From: Streptomonospora alba
GTDB lineage: Bacteria; Actinomycetota; Actinomycetes; Streptosporangiales; Streptosporangiaceae
Direction of reading: 5' to 3'
Assembly: GCF_000826685.1 (NCBI RefSeq)
Contig: NZ_JROO01000037.1
Span: 1-64,000, forward strand
DNA length: 64,000 nucleotides
Shown here: positions 24,943 through 32,929 of the stretch, piece by piece
Numbering within the stretch: the stretch's first letter is position 1
Layout: every line of letters begins with the position of its first letter
Position numbers and translations under genes: made by a program
The notes under the pieces: generated by a model
Told to the model about the DNA's origin: nothing
Database searches by the model: none
What the model saw: the letters and a program-made list of their open reading frames with translations, nothing else

Positions 24943-27254
24943 CACACCCTCCGCGCTTCGTCCAGCAGGCCCACCGCCGCCTCGCCGGGCCTGTCCGGCT
25001 CGGCGGGCACGCATTCGACGTGCTCGTGCCCGGTCAGCTCGGGGATGCCGCCAACCTCGCACGGGTTTGAACGGCCCCAGCGCCGCGTCTCGTCGCCGAC
25101 GGCCAGCACGCGCACCCGCACGTCGGTGTCGTCGAGGCGGCGCTGCAGCGCCTGTACGCCCAGCCCGCCCTGCTCCGGCTCGCCCACCCCGTCGGTGACC
25201 ACGACGAGCACGGGGGCCGGGCGCTTCCCTCCGCCCGGCGCCGCTGAGACGTCCTGGGACCACCGTTCAAGGGCGTCGGCCCCGTCGGCGACGACGTCCC
25301 GCAGGGGAGTGGACTCCCTGGTCGGCGCGAGACCGGCCAGCGCGTCGGCGAACCGGTCGCCGTCCGCGCCCCGCGTCTCCAGCGGCACGACGGCGGTGGA
25401 GTCCGTGGCCGAGGGGCCCGAATTGCGCGGGAACGCCCACAGCCCCAGTGCGTCCTTGGCGCCCGCGGCTTCGGCCAGCTCGGCGGCCTCCTCCACCGCG
25501 GTGGCGAATTTGCGGTGCGGGATGTCCATCGAGGAGGAGGTGTCGAGGGCGAGCAGGAGGGTACCGCCCTGCGTCTCGGTGTAGAGGGACTCCACGGCCG
25601 CGGCCCGGTCGCTCCAGGTGTGCGGCTCGCCCCGCTCGTTGGGGATGGTCTGGGGCGCGCCCTCCACCCGTGCGGCGACGCGGCCGTTGCCCTGCTCGTC
25701 GCGGTAGCCCTCATAGACGCCGGTGGAGGTCGCGCCGGTGTCGTCGTTGCTGAAGGAGGCGGAGAAGGCGGTCGGCGGGGATTCGCGCAGCGAGGACAGG
25801 AAGCGCTCGAAGCGCTCGACTTCGCGGACGACCGCGGCGGACTCGGTGACCGGCGCGGGCGGGCCGCCCTCCTCGGTGACGCTCACGCCCGAAACCCGCA
25901 CGAACGGGTGGTCGAGCACCGGCAGGTCCGGTGAATAGATCGCGGCGACCTCCTCGCGGGCCTCGTCCTCGCCGGGGCAGGCGGTGCGCCAGCGTCCGGC
26001 CACGAACGTCTCGTAGACGGCGGCTTCGGTGGTCAGCGCCGCGGAGGGGACGTCGCCGTCGGCGTCGCGCGCGACCTGGCAGACGAGGTCGTGCTCGCTG
26101 TCGGCCGCGGTGCCCAACTCCAACTCCGCCTCGACCTCGGCCGCGCGCTGCTCGTCGGCGATGTCGCCGTTGCGGGTGATGGCGCCGCGGCTGTGGTAGA
26201 GGAACGCGGTGTGCAGCATCGAGGCGATGGAGTCGCGCGGATCGGTACGGATCACCCGGATGCCGCCGCGCCCGAACTCCGCGCGCAGTCGGGCGTAGGG
26301 ACGGTCCATCTCCACGTCGTCGGCGTCGCCCCCGGTAAGGCGCTGGGCAACGCCGGTCGGCAGCGCGAGCACGAGCGGGGTGAGGCGGGTCCACTCCCCT
26401 ATCTCGATGTCGGCGACCTGTGCGATCGGGCGCCGGGAGGGGCCGGCGGCCTCCTGCCCGCCGGCCTCCTGGCCTGGCGTACCGGTTGCGCCGTCCGTGT
26501 CGGCCCCGGCAGAGAACCCGGGTGCGGGTTCCTCGCCCTGCCGGTCGAGGGCGCGCTCGACCAGCATCGCCTCGGCCGTGGAGCCGGGGATCCACACGTG
26601 CGGGAGCGGCCCCAGGCCCGGGTCCCACGCGCCCAGCAGCGCGTCGCGCATCCGCTGGCCGTCGGCGACGGCGTAGACGGTTATGCGGACGCTGCGGCAG
26701 CGCTCGCCGTCCTCGCCGCCTTCGGCGCGCCGTTGGGCGAAGGCGGCGGCGGCGCCCTCCACCGCGGGCTCGCCGTCGGGGGTGGTGGCGACGACGAGTT
26801 CGGCGGGCGGGTCGCAGGAGCCGCCGAGCGGCCAGGCCGCGACCGCGAGGAGCAGGACGACGGCGAGCGTGGGGGCGAGGACGTAGCGAAGCACCCGCCG
26901 CCGGGGCGACGACCGGCTCGTCGCGCGGGTGAACGGGAACCGGTCGCGCAGACGCCGGGCGGGGCCCTCGGCCGGTGCGGCGGCCGGGCGCTGCTCCGGA
27001 TCGCCGCTCAGGGCCCAGGCCCACAGCCCCGCCAGCATCCACACCAGGAGGATCCCGGAGCACACGTGCACCAGGAGCTCCCCGTAGCCGCCGAGCCCCG
27101 CGACCGGATCATCGGCCACCAGGTCCAGCAGTCCGCCGCCCAGGAGCAGCAGAACGAAGGCGACGACTTCGTGGATCGCCAGGAAGACCAGCCGCAGGAG
27201 TGCCGCCAGTGCGTCCAGCAGGCTCTGCCCGCCCTGCTGGGGACGCTCCGGCAT
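24942..27254 (-). CDS. Membrane protein with substrate-binding-like and C-terminal von Willebrand factor A domains
   Basis: 770 aa. Two membrane helices near the N-terminus (about residues 12-45 and 57-80), a third at about 120-142, then a long extracytoplasmic part. A periplasmic-binding-like region (starting AELVVATTPDGEPAVEGAAA, reaching about residue 530) is followed by a vWA domain with the MIDAS motif DTSSSMD and VVVTDGVGEP. Resembles actinobacterial substrate-binding/vWA proteins. ATG 27254 has GGAGGG upstream. Co-transcribed with the solute-binding protein; a metal-dependent protein contact between the two is plausible but unproven. Confidence 0.87.
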   Translation of the reverse strand: MPERPQQGGQSLLDALAALLRLVFLAIHEVVAFVLLLLGGGLLDLVADDPVAGLGGYGELLVHVCSGILLVWMLAGLWAWALSGDPEQRPAAAPAEGPARRLRDRFPFTRATSRSSPRRRVLRYVLAPTLAVVLLLAVAAWPLGGSCDPPAELVVATTPDGEPAVEGAAAAFAQRRAEGGEDGERCRSVRITVYAVADGQRMRDALLGAWDPGLGPLPHVWIPGSTAEAMLVERALDRQGEEPAPGFSAGADTDGATGTPGQEAGGQEAAGPSRRPIAQVADIEIGEWTRLTPLVLALPTGVAQRLTGGDADDVEMDRPYARLRAEFGRGGIRVIRTDPRDSIASMLHTAFLYHSRGAITRNGDIADEQRAAEVEAELELGTAADSEHDLVCQVARDADGDVPSAALTTEAAVYETFVAGRWRTACPGEDEAREEVAAIYSPDLPVLDHPFVRVSGVSVTEEGGPPAPVTESAAVVREVERFERFLSSLRESPPTAFSASFSNDDTGATSTGVYEGYRDEQGNGRVAARVEGAPQTIPNERGEPHTWSDRAAAVESLYTETQGGTLLLALDTSSSMDIPHRKFATAVEEAAELAEAAGAKDALGLWAFPRNSGPSATDSTAVVPLETRGADGDRFADALAGLAPTRESTPLRDVVADGADALERWSQDVSAAPGGGKRPAPVLVVVTDGVGEPEQGGLGVQALQRRLDDTDVRVRVLAVGDETRRWGRSNPCEVGGIPELTGHEHVECVPAEPDRPGEAAVGLLDEARRV

Positions 27255-27496
27255 GGCTCGGCCCTCCTGACCGCCACCCGCGGCGTCCACCGATCACGAT
27301 CACCATCCGGATCCCGGACACCGCGGAAGAGTGGTGTGGACCGCAATATACGGGGTGGAGGGCACATATTCGCGATGCCTGAGTAGTCGAATGGCCGGTA
27401 CCGGCCGGAAGGGATCCGACCCCGTACCGGCCCACCCGCCCGTTCGGCGCCCGCGCATGCCGGACACGGAGACGGCGGCGGGCAGCGGGCGGTGGG

Positions 27497-27673
27497 CTAC
27501 GAACGGCGGTGGCGGCCCCGAGGTGCGCGGCGCCCGTTGCAGCGCAGGACCAGCGCGAGCACGAGGAGGGCGGCGGCCGCACCGCCCGCCAGCAGCACGG
27601 GTGCGATGCGCGCGGGCGGGACGGGCTGGTCGAACGGCGAGTGCGCAGGAGCCTGCGACCGCGTGTCGGACAT
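27497..27673 (-). CDS. Small single-TM protein
   Basis: 58 aa: a Ser/Pro-rich start, one hydrophobic helix (about residues 20-43) and a basic tail (RGRHRRS). ATG 27673 is preceded by GAAAGGAAA at acceptable spacing. It is 242 bp upstream of the vWA/solute-binding operon on the same strand and could belong to that unit. Small size limits certainty. Confidence 0.5.
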   Translation of the reverse strand: MSDTRSQAPAHSPFDQPVPPARIAPVLLAGGAAAALLVLALVLRCNGRRAPRGRHRRS

Positions 27674-28031
27674 ACTCGGTTTCCTTTCGGGCTCGGATCC
27701 GCGCGGAGGCGCGGGAGGGTTCGCCGCGCCGGCCCGACGCGAACCGGACCGGACCGGACCGGCTGCATACGCTGCCCTCCACTGGTTCCGCACGCGCATA
27801 TGCACGTGCATATGCTCATGAATTTGCATCCTATCGACACATGCGCGCGAAATCCACAGAACGGTGCAGTCCCGGACAGCGGGACGGCGCTTCCGCGCAG
27901 AAGCGGATCGCGTGGAACAGCGACGATCGAGGCCAGGCGTGAGCAGAGGCGCCGTGGCGTTCATACGCGCTGCTGCGGAACTGCTCGCCCGCGGCGACCG
28001 AGCCGGACGGTGGCCGAGCCTCGCGCCCCGC
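27674..28031. other. Intergenic region with a 20-bp palindrome
   Basis: 358 bases upstream of the small TM gene and downstream of a TetR gene. An AT-rich island around 27790-27845 holds the palindrome listed separately; nothing else recognisable. Confidence 0.5.
27796..27815. promoter_or_regulatory. Perfect 20-bp palindrome
   Basis: GCATATGCACGTGCATATGC, exactly self-complementary, in an AT-rich island 123 bp upstream of the small TM gene. Length and symmetry fit a dimeric repressor site; the binding protein is unknown, with the adjacent TetR gene (28032-28661) one candidate. Confidence 0.6.
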
Positions 28032-28661
28032 CTACCGTCCGCGCAGGGCCAGGCCCTCGAAGGCCAGGCGGGTGACCGCGTCGGCGATCGCGACGGCGTC
28101 GTACCTGCCTTCCGGGCGATACCACTCGACCAGGGAGTTGACCATCCCGAACAGCAGGCGGCTGGTCAGCTCCGGCGGGATGTCGGCGCGCAGCGAGCCC
28201 TCATCGGCCGCGGCGCGGACGAGATCGGCGAGTTTGGCGTCGATGGCGCGGCGGCGGCGCAGGGCGTCCAGTTCGACATCGCTGTTGCCGTGCACGCGCA
28301 GCAGCAGCGTCACCGCCGAGAGGTGGCCGACCAGGACCTCCACCGACTGGCGCACCGCCGACTCCAGGCGTTCGTAGGCGCTCTCCCGTGCTCCGTTCTC
28401 GCTGGCCACCGCCGTGTCGATGACCTCGGTCAGCGCGTCCAGGGCCTCGCTCAGCGCGGCTTGCAGCAGGCAGGACTTGCTCGGGAAGTGGTGGTAGATG
28501 GCCGACTTGGTCAACCCCAGCTCACGGGCGAGGTCGCCGACGCTGGTGCCGTCGTAGCCGCGGCGGTTGAAGAGGTCGATGGCGCACCGCAGCACCGTCT
28601 CCTGGTCGTACCCGGGCCGCCCGCGGCGCGGCGCCTCGCTGGTCGGCGAAGGGCGTGGCAT
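28032..28661 (-). CDS. TetR-family regulator (acyl-CoA/aromatic degradation type)
   Basis: 209 aa. N-terminal GRPGYDQETVLRCAIDLFNRRGYDGTSVGDLAREL and HTH tail LTKSAIYHHFPSK; the C-terminal domain ends in a helical stretch of the type seen in TetR_C regulators of fatty-acid or phenylacetate catabolism. ATG 28661 has no clear ribosome site, so the transcript may be leaderless; an upstream start would add 13 residues. Downstream on the same strand as the MDR oxidoreductase but separated by a terminator. Confidence 0.9.
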   Translation of the reverse strand: MPRPSPTSEAPRRGRPGYDQETVLRCAIDLFNRRGYDGTSVGDLARELGLTKSAIYHHFPSKSCLLQAALSEALDALTEVIDTAVASENGARESAYERLESAVRQSVEVLVGHLSAVTLLLRVHGNSDVELDALRRRRAIDAKLADLVRAAADEGSLRADIPPELTSRLLFGMVNSLVEWYRPEGRYDAVAIADAVTRLAFEGLALRGR

Positions 28662-28756
28662 GGGCCTAGAATCCCACACCGCCGCAGCCAGCGGGAACAC
28701 GGCTGCAAGGACCTCGGGCGAGCGAGGCCGGGCGCTCCGGCCCTTCGAGCGGTGAC

Positions 28757-28792
28757 GCGTCCGGGCCCCGCCGCGTGGGAGGGCCCGGACGC
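28757..28792 (-). terminator. Hairpin terminator after the MDR oxidoreductase gene
   Basis: 12-bp perfect stem GCGTCCGGGCCC (28757-28768) with its complement at 28781-28792, 12-base loop, 20 bp beyond the stop at 28812. Confidence 0.75.
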
Positions 28793-28811
28793 CGCTTTCG
28801 CGTGCGTTCGC

Positions 28812-29765
28812 TCAGAACTCCAGGACGAGCCGTCCCCGGACTCCGCCGGCCTCCAGGAGGCGGTGGGCCTCGGCTGCCTGGTCGGCGGGGAAGGTCCGCG
28901 CGACGCGCAGGCTCAGTACGCCGTCCTCGGCCTGCTTTCGCAGCCCGTCGAGCTTGGCCTGCTCGCGGTGGTAGTCCACGACGAGGACCGGATGGAACAC
29001 CACGCCGCGCTGCAGCGCCTGCTCGTCGCCCTTGAAGCCGCGCACGGTGGCCATCCGGCCGCCGTCGCGAACGGCCGGGCTGACCAGATCGTCGTGCACC
29101 GCCCCGTCGGCGACGGCGTCAACGCCGCCCGGCTCCGCCTCCAGGATGCGCGCGGCGACGTCGTCCCCGCGCCGCACCACCACGTCCGCGCCCAGGTCGC
29201 GGACCAGCTGCTCGTCCTTCTCGGCGGCGTCGGCGATCACCCGCAGCCCTTCGGCCTTGGCCAGTTCGACGACGTAGCCGCCGAACGCGCCCGCGGCACC
29301 GGTCACGGCCAGCGCCGCGCCGGGTTCCAGCGCCGTCCGGTCCAGGGCCAGGCGGGCGGTGAGCCCGTTCATCGGCAGCGTCGAGGCGGCCGCGTAGCCG
29401 GCCCCCGCCGGGATTCGGGCGACCGATTCCGCCGGGACCACCAGGTGCTCGCTGTAGGCGCCGTGCGCCCCGGTGGGCACGACGCTCGCCATGACCGCGT
29501 CCCCGACCGCGAAGTCGCCGACCGTGCTCCCGCCCGGCCCGATCTCGTCGATGTCGCCGGCGGCGTCCATCCCCGGCACCTGCGGCGATCCGGTGTCGCC
29601 GCGGCGCGAGGCGTAGACACCGGTGCGGGCGACGGTGTCGGTCGGGTTCACCGCTGCCGCGCGCACGCGGATGCGCACCTCGCCGGGGCCCGCATGGCGC
29701 TCGTCGACGTCGAACTCCCGCAGCGCCTCGGGACCGCCGAAATCTGATACTCCAATGACACGCAT
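28812..29765 (-). CDS. Quinone-oxidoreductase-like NADP-dependent MDR enzyme
   Basis: 317 aa, zeta-crystallin/QOR type. N-terminal GroES-like domain (VRAAAVNPTDTVARTG, GMDAAGDIDEIGPG) and a Rossmann domain with AVTGAAGAFGGYVVELAK. No zinc-ligand Cys set, so it belongs to the zinc-free branch that reduces quinones or enones with NADPH. Start ATG 29765 with TAGGGA upstream. The neighbouring TetR gene could control it, but the terminator between them argues for separate transcripts. Confidence 0.92.
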   Translation of the reverse strand: MRVIGVSDFGGPEALREFDVDERHAGPGEVRIRVRAAAVNPTDTVARTGVYASRRGDTGSPQVPGMDAAGDIDEIGPGGSTVGDFAVGDAVMASVVPTGAHGAYSEHLVVPAESVARIPAGAGYAAASTLPMNGLTARLALDRTALEPGAALAVTGAAGAFGGYVVELAKAEGLRVIADAAEKDEQLVRDLGADVVVRRGDDVAARILEAEPGGVDAVADGAVHDDLVSPAVRDGGRMATVRGFKGDEQALQRGVVFHPVLVVDYHREQAKLDGLRKQAEDGVLSLRVARTFPADQAAEAHRLLEAGGVRGRLVLEF

Positions 29766-29857
29766 ACGCCGTCCCTACCCGCCGTGACCGCGCCGGATAC
29801 GGCGATCAGGAACACACCGCCCACGCCGTGGGGCCGCTTCCGGCGCGTACGCGACCC

Positions 29858-29874
29858 GCGGCCCAGGGGGCCGC
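29858..29874 (-). terminator. Short hairpin after the export ATPase gene
   Basis: 7-bp stem GCGGCCC / GGGCCGC with a 3-base loop directly beyond the stop at 29876. Confidence 0.5.
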
Positions 29875-29875
29875 A

Positions 29876-30820
29876 TCAGCCGTTCATGAACTCCTCGTAG
29901 GCCTCCAGCACCTCTTCGGTGGGCCCGTCCATGACCAGGCTGCCGGTCTCCAGCCACAGCACCCGGTCGCAGGTGTCGCGAATGGACTTGTTGCTGTGGC
30001 TGACCAGGAAGACGGTGCCCGCCTCGCCCCGCAGTTCGCGGATGCGCTCCTCGGAGCGCCTGCGGAACTTGCGGTCGCCGGTGGCCAGCGCCTCGTCGAT
30101 CATCAGCACGTCGTGGTTCTTGGCCGAAGCGATCGCGAAGCGCAGCCGGGCGGCCATGCCCGAGGAGTAGGCGCGCATCGGCAGCGAGCTGAAGTCGCCC
30201 TTCTCGTTGATGCCCGAGAACCGGATGATCTCCTCGCGCTTGGCGTAGGCCTCCTGCGGCGTCATGCCCATCGCCAGGCAGCCGAGGATGACGTTGCGCT
30301 CGCCGCTGAGGTCGTTCATCAGCGCCGCGTTGACGCCCAGCAGCGAGGGCTGGCCCTCGGTGTAGACGCGGCCGGCCTCAGGCGGCATGAGCCCGGCGAT
30401 GGCGCGCAGGATCGTGGACTTCCCGGAGCCGTTGGAGCCGATCACGCCGATGGCCTCGCCCCGGTAGGCGGTGAAGCTCACGCCCCTGATGGCGTGCACC
30501 TTGCGGCCGCCCTTCTTCGCCTGCTCCGACCTGCCGGTCAGGCGCCGCACCGCCCGGGAGGCGCGCCCTCCGCGGTCCTGCTGCGGCTCCTGGTCCTGCT
30601 GCTCCTTGGCCGCGAGGGCCTGTTCGCGCAGCGCGGCCTTGCCTTTGGCGCCCTTGGCCTTGCCGGGGCCGCCGCCGCGCAGCCGGTAGACGATGTGCAG
30701 ATTGTCCACGATGACGGTGGGCGGCTGGTCCTGTTTCGCCTCGGCCTGCCCGTTCCGGCCGCCCTGCTCGGCCCGTGCAGCCTGGTCGGTCTGTTCGGCC
30801 TGTTCGGACACGTCAGTCAC
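29876..30820 (-). CDS. Polysaccharide/teichoic acid export ABC ATPase (TagH/Wzt-like)
   Basis: 314 aa. Walker A GSNGSGKST (about residue 127), signature YSSGMAARLRFA (about 213) and Walker B VLMIDEALATGD (about 236) with VSHSNKSI as the switch His. The motif spacing and DEALATGD are typical of TagH/Wzt exporters. Unusual: a Gln/Glu-rich N-terminal tail and an insertion of about 60 highly charged residues between the first strand (VDNLHIVYRL) and the second (VHAIRGVSF). No C-terminal substrate-recognition domain of the Wzt kind. Overlaps the permease gene by 8 bp. Confidence 0.93.
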   Translation of the reverse strand: MTDVSEQAEQTDQAARAEQGGRNGQAEAKQDQPPTVIVDNLHIVYRLRGGGPGKAKGAKGKAALREQALAAKEQQDQEPQQDRGGRASRAVRRLTGRSEQAKKGGRKVHAIRGVSFTAYRGEAIGVIGSNGSGKSTILRAIAGLMPPEAGRVYTEGQPSLLGVNAALMNDLSGERNVILGCLAMGMTPQEAYAKREEIIRFSGINEKGDFSSLPMRAYSSGMAARLRFAIASAKNHDVLMIDEALATGDRKFRRRSEERIRELRGEAGTVFLVSHSNKSIRDTCDRVLWLETGSLVMDGPTEEVLEAYEEFMNG

Positions 30821-31727
30821 GGCCGTACTCCTCTTCCGCCCGGTAGAAGTAGACGAACCCCGCGACCAGCGCGAGCAGCGCCCAACCCAGGGCGATCAGC
30901 CAGACGTGCGCGGGCAGGTACTGGGTACCGAAGTTCTCGGGACTCATCAGCGCGTATCGCATGAGGTCGATGTAGACGGCGGCGGGCTGCACGTCGAGCA
31001 CTGTCAGCGCCCATGTGGGCGCGTTGGCGGCGCGCTGCTCCACCATGTACAGCACGCCCGAACCGTACATCCAGGCGCGCAGTACGAACGGCAGCCACTG
31101 CGCGGCGTCGGTTGACTTACTGCCCAGTCGGGCGGCCCAGAACGCAAGCCCGGTGTTGAACATCAGCTGAAGCGCCAGGATGGGCACGATCAGCAGCCAA
31201 CTCCAGTCGGGATAGTTCTGCCGCGCGATGACGATCACCATCAGCACCACCATGGAGATCACGACCTGGCGCGACTTCATGCTGACCTGGGTGAGGGGAA
31301 GCACCGCGCGGGGGAAGTGCAGTGCGCGGATCAGCCCGCGCTCGCCCGAGATGGACTTCACGCCGCTGGTCACCGTGTCGCGGGTGAAGGTGAAGACGAA
31401 GACCCCGGTCACCAGGAAGGAGATGAAGTCCTCCACGCCGCGGCTCGTACCGAGCAGCAGGCCGAAGATCACGTAGTAGACGGCCGCGTTCATCAAGGGG
31501 GTGAGGACGAACCAGAATCCGCCGAGCCGGGCGCGCGTGTACTTGGTGGACGAGCGCGCCCTGGAGAACTCGCCGATGAAGTACCGGTGCTGCCACAGCC
31601 GGCGGATGTACTCGATCATGCCCGGCCGCGCGCCGGTGACCGACAGTCCGTATTTGGACGCCAGTTCCGCGGCGTGGGGATCCGGCCGATCCCTGGTGAC
31701 TCCGTCTAGTGCCACGCGTCTGCTCAC
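30813..31727 (-). CDS. ABC-2 polysaccharide export permease (TagG/Wzm-like)
   Basis: 304 aa with about six membrane helices. Cytoplasmic N-terminus ends RRLWQHRYFIGEFSRA, followed by YTRARLGGFWFVLTPLMNA, a hallmark of TagG/Wzm permeases. With the following ATPase it forms the exporter for a lipid-linked cell-surface glycan. No glycosyltransferases are adjacent, so the substrate is unknown. GTG 31727 is the probable start but has a weak ribosome site; the hydrophilic 40-residue N-terminus leaves the exact start open. Transcribed away from a TetR gene across two operator-like repeats. Confidence 0.92.
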   Translation of the reverse strand: MSRRVALDGVTRDRPDPHAAELASKYGLSVTGARPGMIEYIRRLWQHRYFIGEFSRARSSTKYTRARLGGFWFVLTPLMNAAVYYVIFGLLLGTSRGVEDFISFLVTGVFVFTFTRDTVTSGVKSISGERGLIRALHFPRAVLPLTQVSMKSRQVVISMVVLMVIVIARQNYPDWSWLLIVPILALQLMFNTGLAFWAARLGSKSTDAAQWLPFVLRAWMYGSGVLYMVEQRAANAPTWALTVLDVQPAAVYIDLMRYALMSPENFGTQYLPAHVWLIALGWALLALVAGFVYFYRAEEEYGRD

Positions 31728-31801
31728 TTCGGGTTGCTCTGTAGGACTGAAGGATGGCTGCGCGCCCTCGCCCCGGCGCTCACCTGCGAAATCACGTCGG
31801 A

Positions 31802-31816
31802 ACGAAACCGTTTCGT
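31802..31816. promoter_or_regulatory. Operator-like inverted repeat, site 1
   Basis: ACGAAAC-C-GTTTCGT, 7-bp perfect arms with one central base, in the gap between the divergent export permease and TetR genes. Confidence 0.7.
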
Positions 31817-31848
31817 CGCCCCGATAGCGTAAATCGAACCAGGACAGA

Positions 31849-31863
31849 ACGCAACCGTTTCGT
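31849..31863. promoter_or_regulatory. Operator-like inverted repeat, site 2
   Basis: ACGCAAC-C-GTTTCGT, identical to site 1 except one base, 47 bp away and 19 bp before the TetR start. A repeated site of this kind supports binding by the adjacent TetR protein. Confidence 0.65.
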
Positions 31864-31882
31864 CCTGCGTTAGGATGGCCGT

Positions 31883-32506
31883 GTGTCCGATGCAGAGAAA
31901 CCCCGGCGAGAGCGCCGAGCGCCCGCGGGAGCCGCAGTTCTGCAGAAGGATGTCACGCTGGCGATCCAGGCGGCCGTGTTCACGGAACTGGCCAAGCACG
32001 GCTACGGGCGCCTGTCCATCGAGGCCGTGGCCAGACGGGCGGGCGTCGGCAAAACGGCGATCTACCGCCGCTGGACTTCGAAGCTGCAAATGGTCGTCGA
32101 GGTGGTCTCGGCGGCCGCAGTGAAGGTGATGCCGGTGCCCGACACCGGCACGCTGAGCGGCGATATACGCGAGCTGCTCGACGCGGGTGCACAGGCGATG
32201 CGCCACCCTCTGGCTTCGCAGATCGTACCCGACCTTCTGGCCGAAGCGGCTCGCAACCCCGACATAGCCGAAACTCTGGAGAACGCCCTGCGCGAGACCC
32301 AGCAGGGACTCAGCGCGGTGATGATCAAAAACGCGGTGGAGCGCGGCGACCTGCCGCCCGACACCGACGTCGAGCTTGCCCTGGACATGGTTTTCGGTCC
32401 GCTGTATTGGCGCGTCGCCGTGACCCGCAGCCCGGTGTCCGACGACTACCTCGACCACCTCGCCGAGGGCGCCACCGCCGCCCTGATCGGTGCCCACACG
32501 CCGTAA
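31883..32506 (+). CDS. TetR-family regulator of the export operon
   Basis: 207 aa. HTH LSIEAVARRAGVGKTAIYRRW, then TSKLQMVVEVV, with a C-terminal domain like the TetR_C group that follows YRRW-type HTHs. GTG 31883 with AGGA upstream. Two matching inverted repeats lie in the divergent promoter, so it probably represses itself and the TagGH-like exporter (inference). Confidence 0.92.
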   Translation: MSDAEKPRRERRAPAGAAVLQKDVTLAIQAAVFTELAKHGYGRLSIEAVARRAGVGKTAIYRRWTSKLQMVVEVVSAAAVKVMPVPDTGTLSGDIRELLDAGAQAMRHPLASQIVPDLLAEAARNPDIAETLENALRETQQGLSAVMIKNAVERGDLPPDTDVELALDMVFGPLYWRVAVTRSPVSDDYLDHLAEGATAALIGAHTP

Positions 32507-32929
32507 GAGCGCCCGGTCTGCTGAGCCTCCCGGCGCCCCGGACACGGCAGGGCCGCCGCCCCGATTCGTCGGGACGGCGGACGCTTCCGTGCACGGCGCC
32601 GTTTCCCGCCCGCGCTCCCGGACCCGCGTCAGGCGGGTGCGCGCCGCGGTGCGCCGGCGGCGGCCGTCTCGACGCCGAGCCACACCTGCGATCCAGGCGG
32701 TTTCCGGCGCAGCGCCCGTGTCGATCGCTCATGTCGGTGCCGCCCCTGGACACCCGCCACAGGAGCGGCTCCCGACGAAATGTGTCCATTGACACAGGGG
32801 AATCCGCACTGCCACGATTCCGCTACAGACTGGGAGCGCTCCCAGATATCGATTACCCGCATCCGGACACCATCCCCCATCCCCGTCCCCGTCCTCTCCC
32901 CGAGCCCATCCCCCAACGTGAGGACTCCC
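32507..32929. other. Intergenic region upstream of the GH9 cellulase gene
   Basis: 423 bases. No gene supported; holds the CelR-type operator and the cellulase promoter. A Pro-rich, low-complexity CCC repeat (about 32870-32915) lies just before the start. Confidence 0.6.
32831..32844. promoter_or_regulatory. CelR/CebR-type operator
   Basis: TGGGAGCGCTCCCA, a perfect 14-bp palindrome, 85 bp before the GH9 start. It is the known binding sequence of the LacI-family cellulase repressor CelR in Thermobifida fusca, released by cellobiose. No celR gene is in this window; the LacI gene at 18865-19908 is not next to it. Confidence 0.9.
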
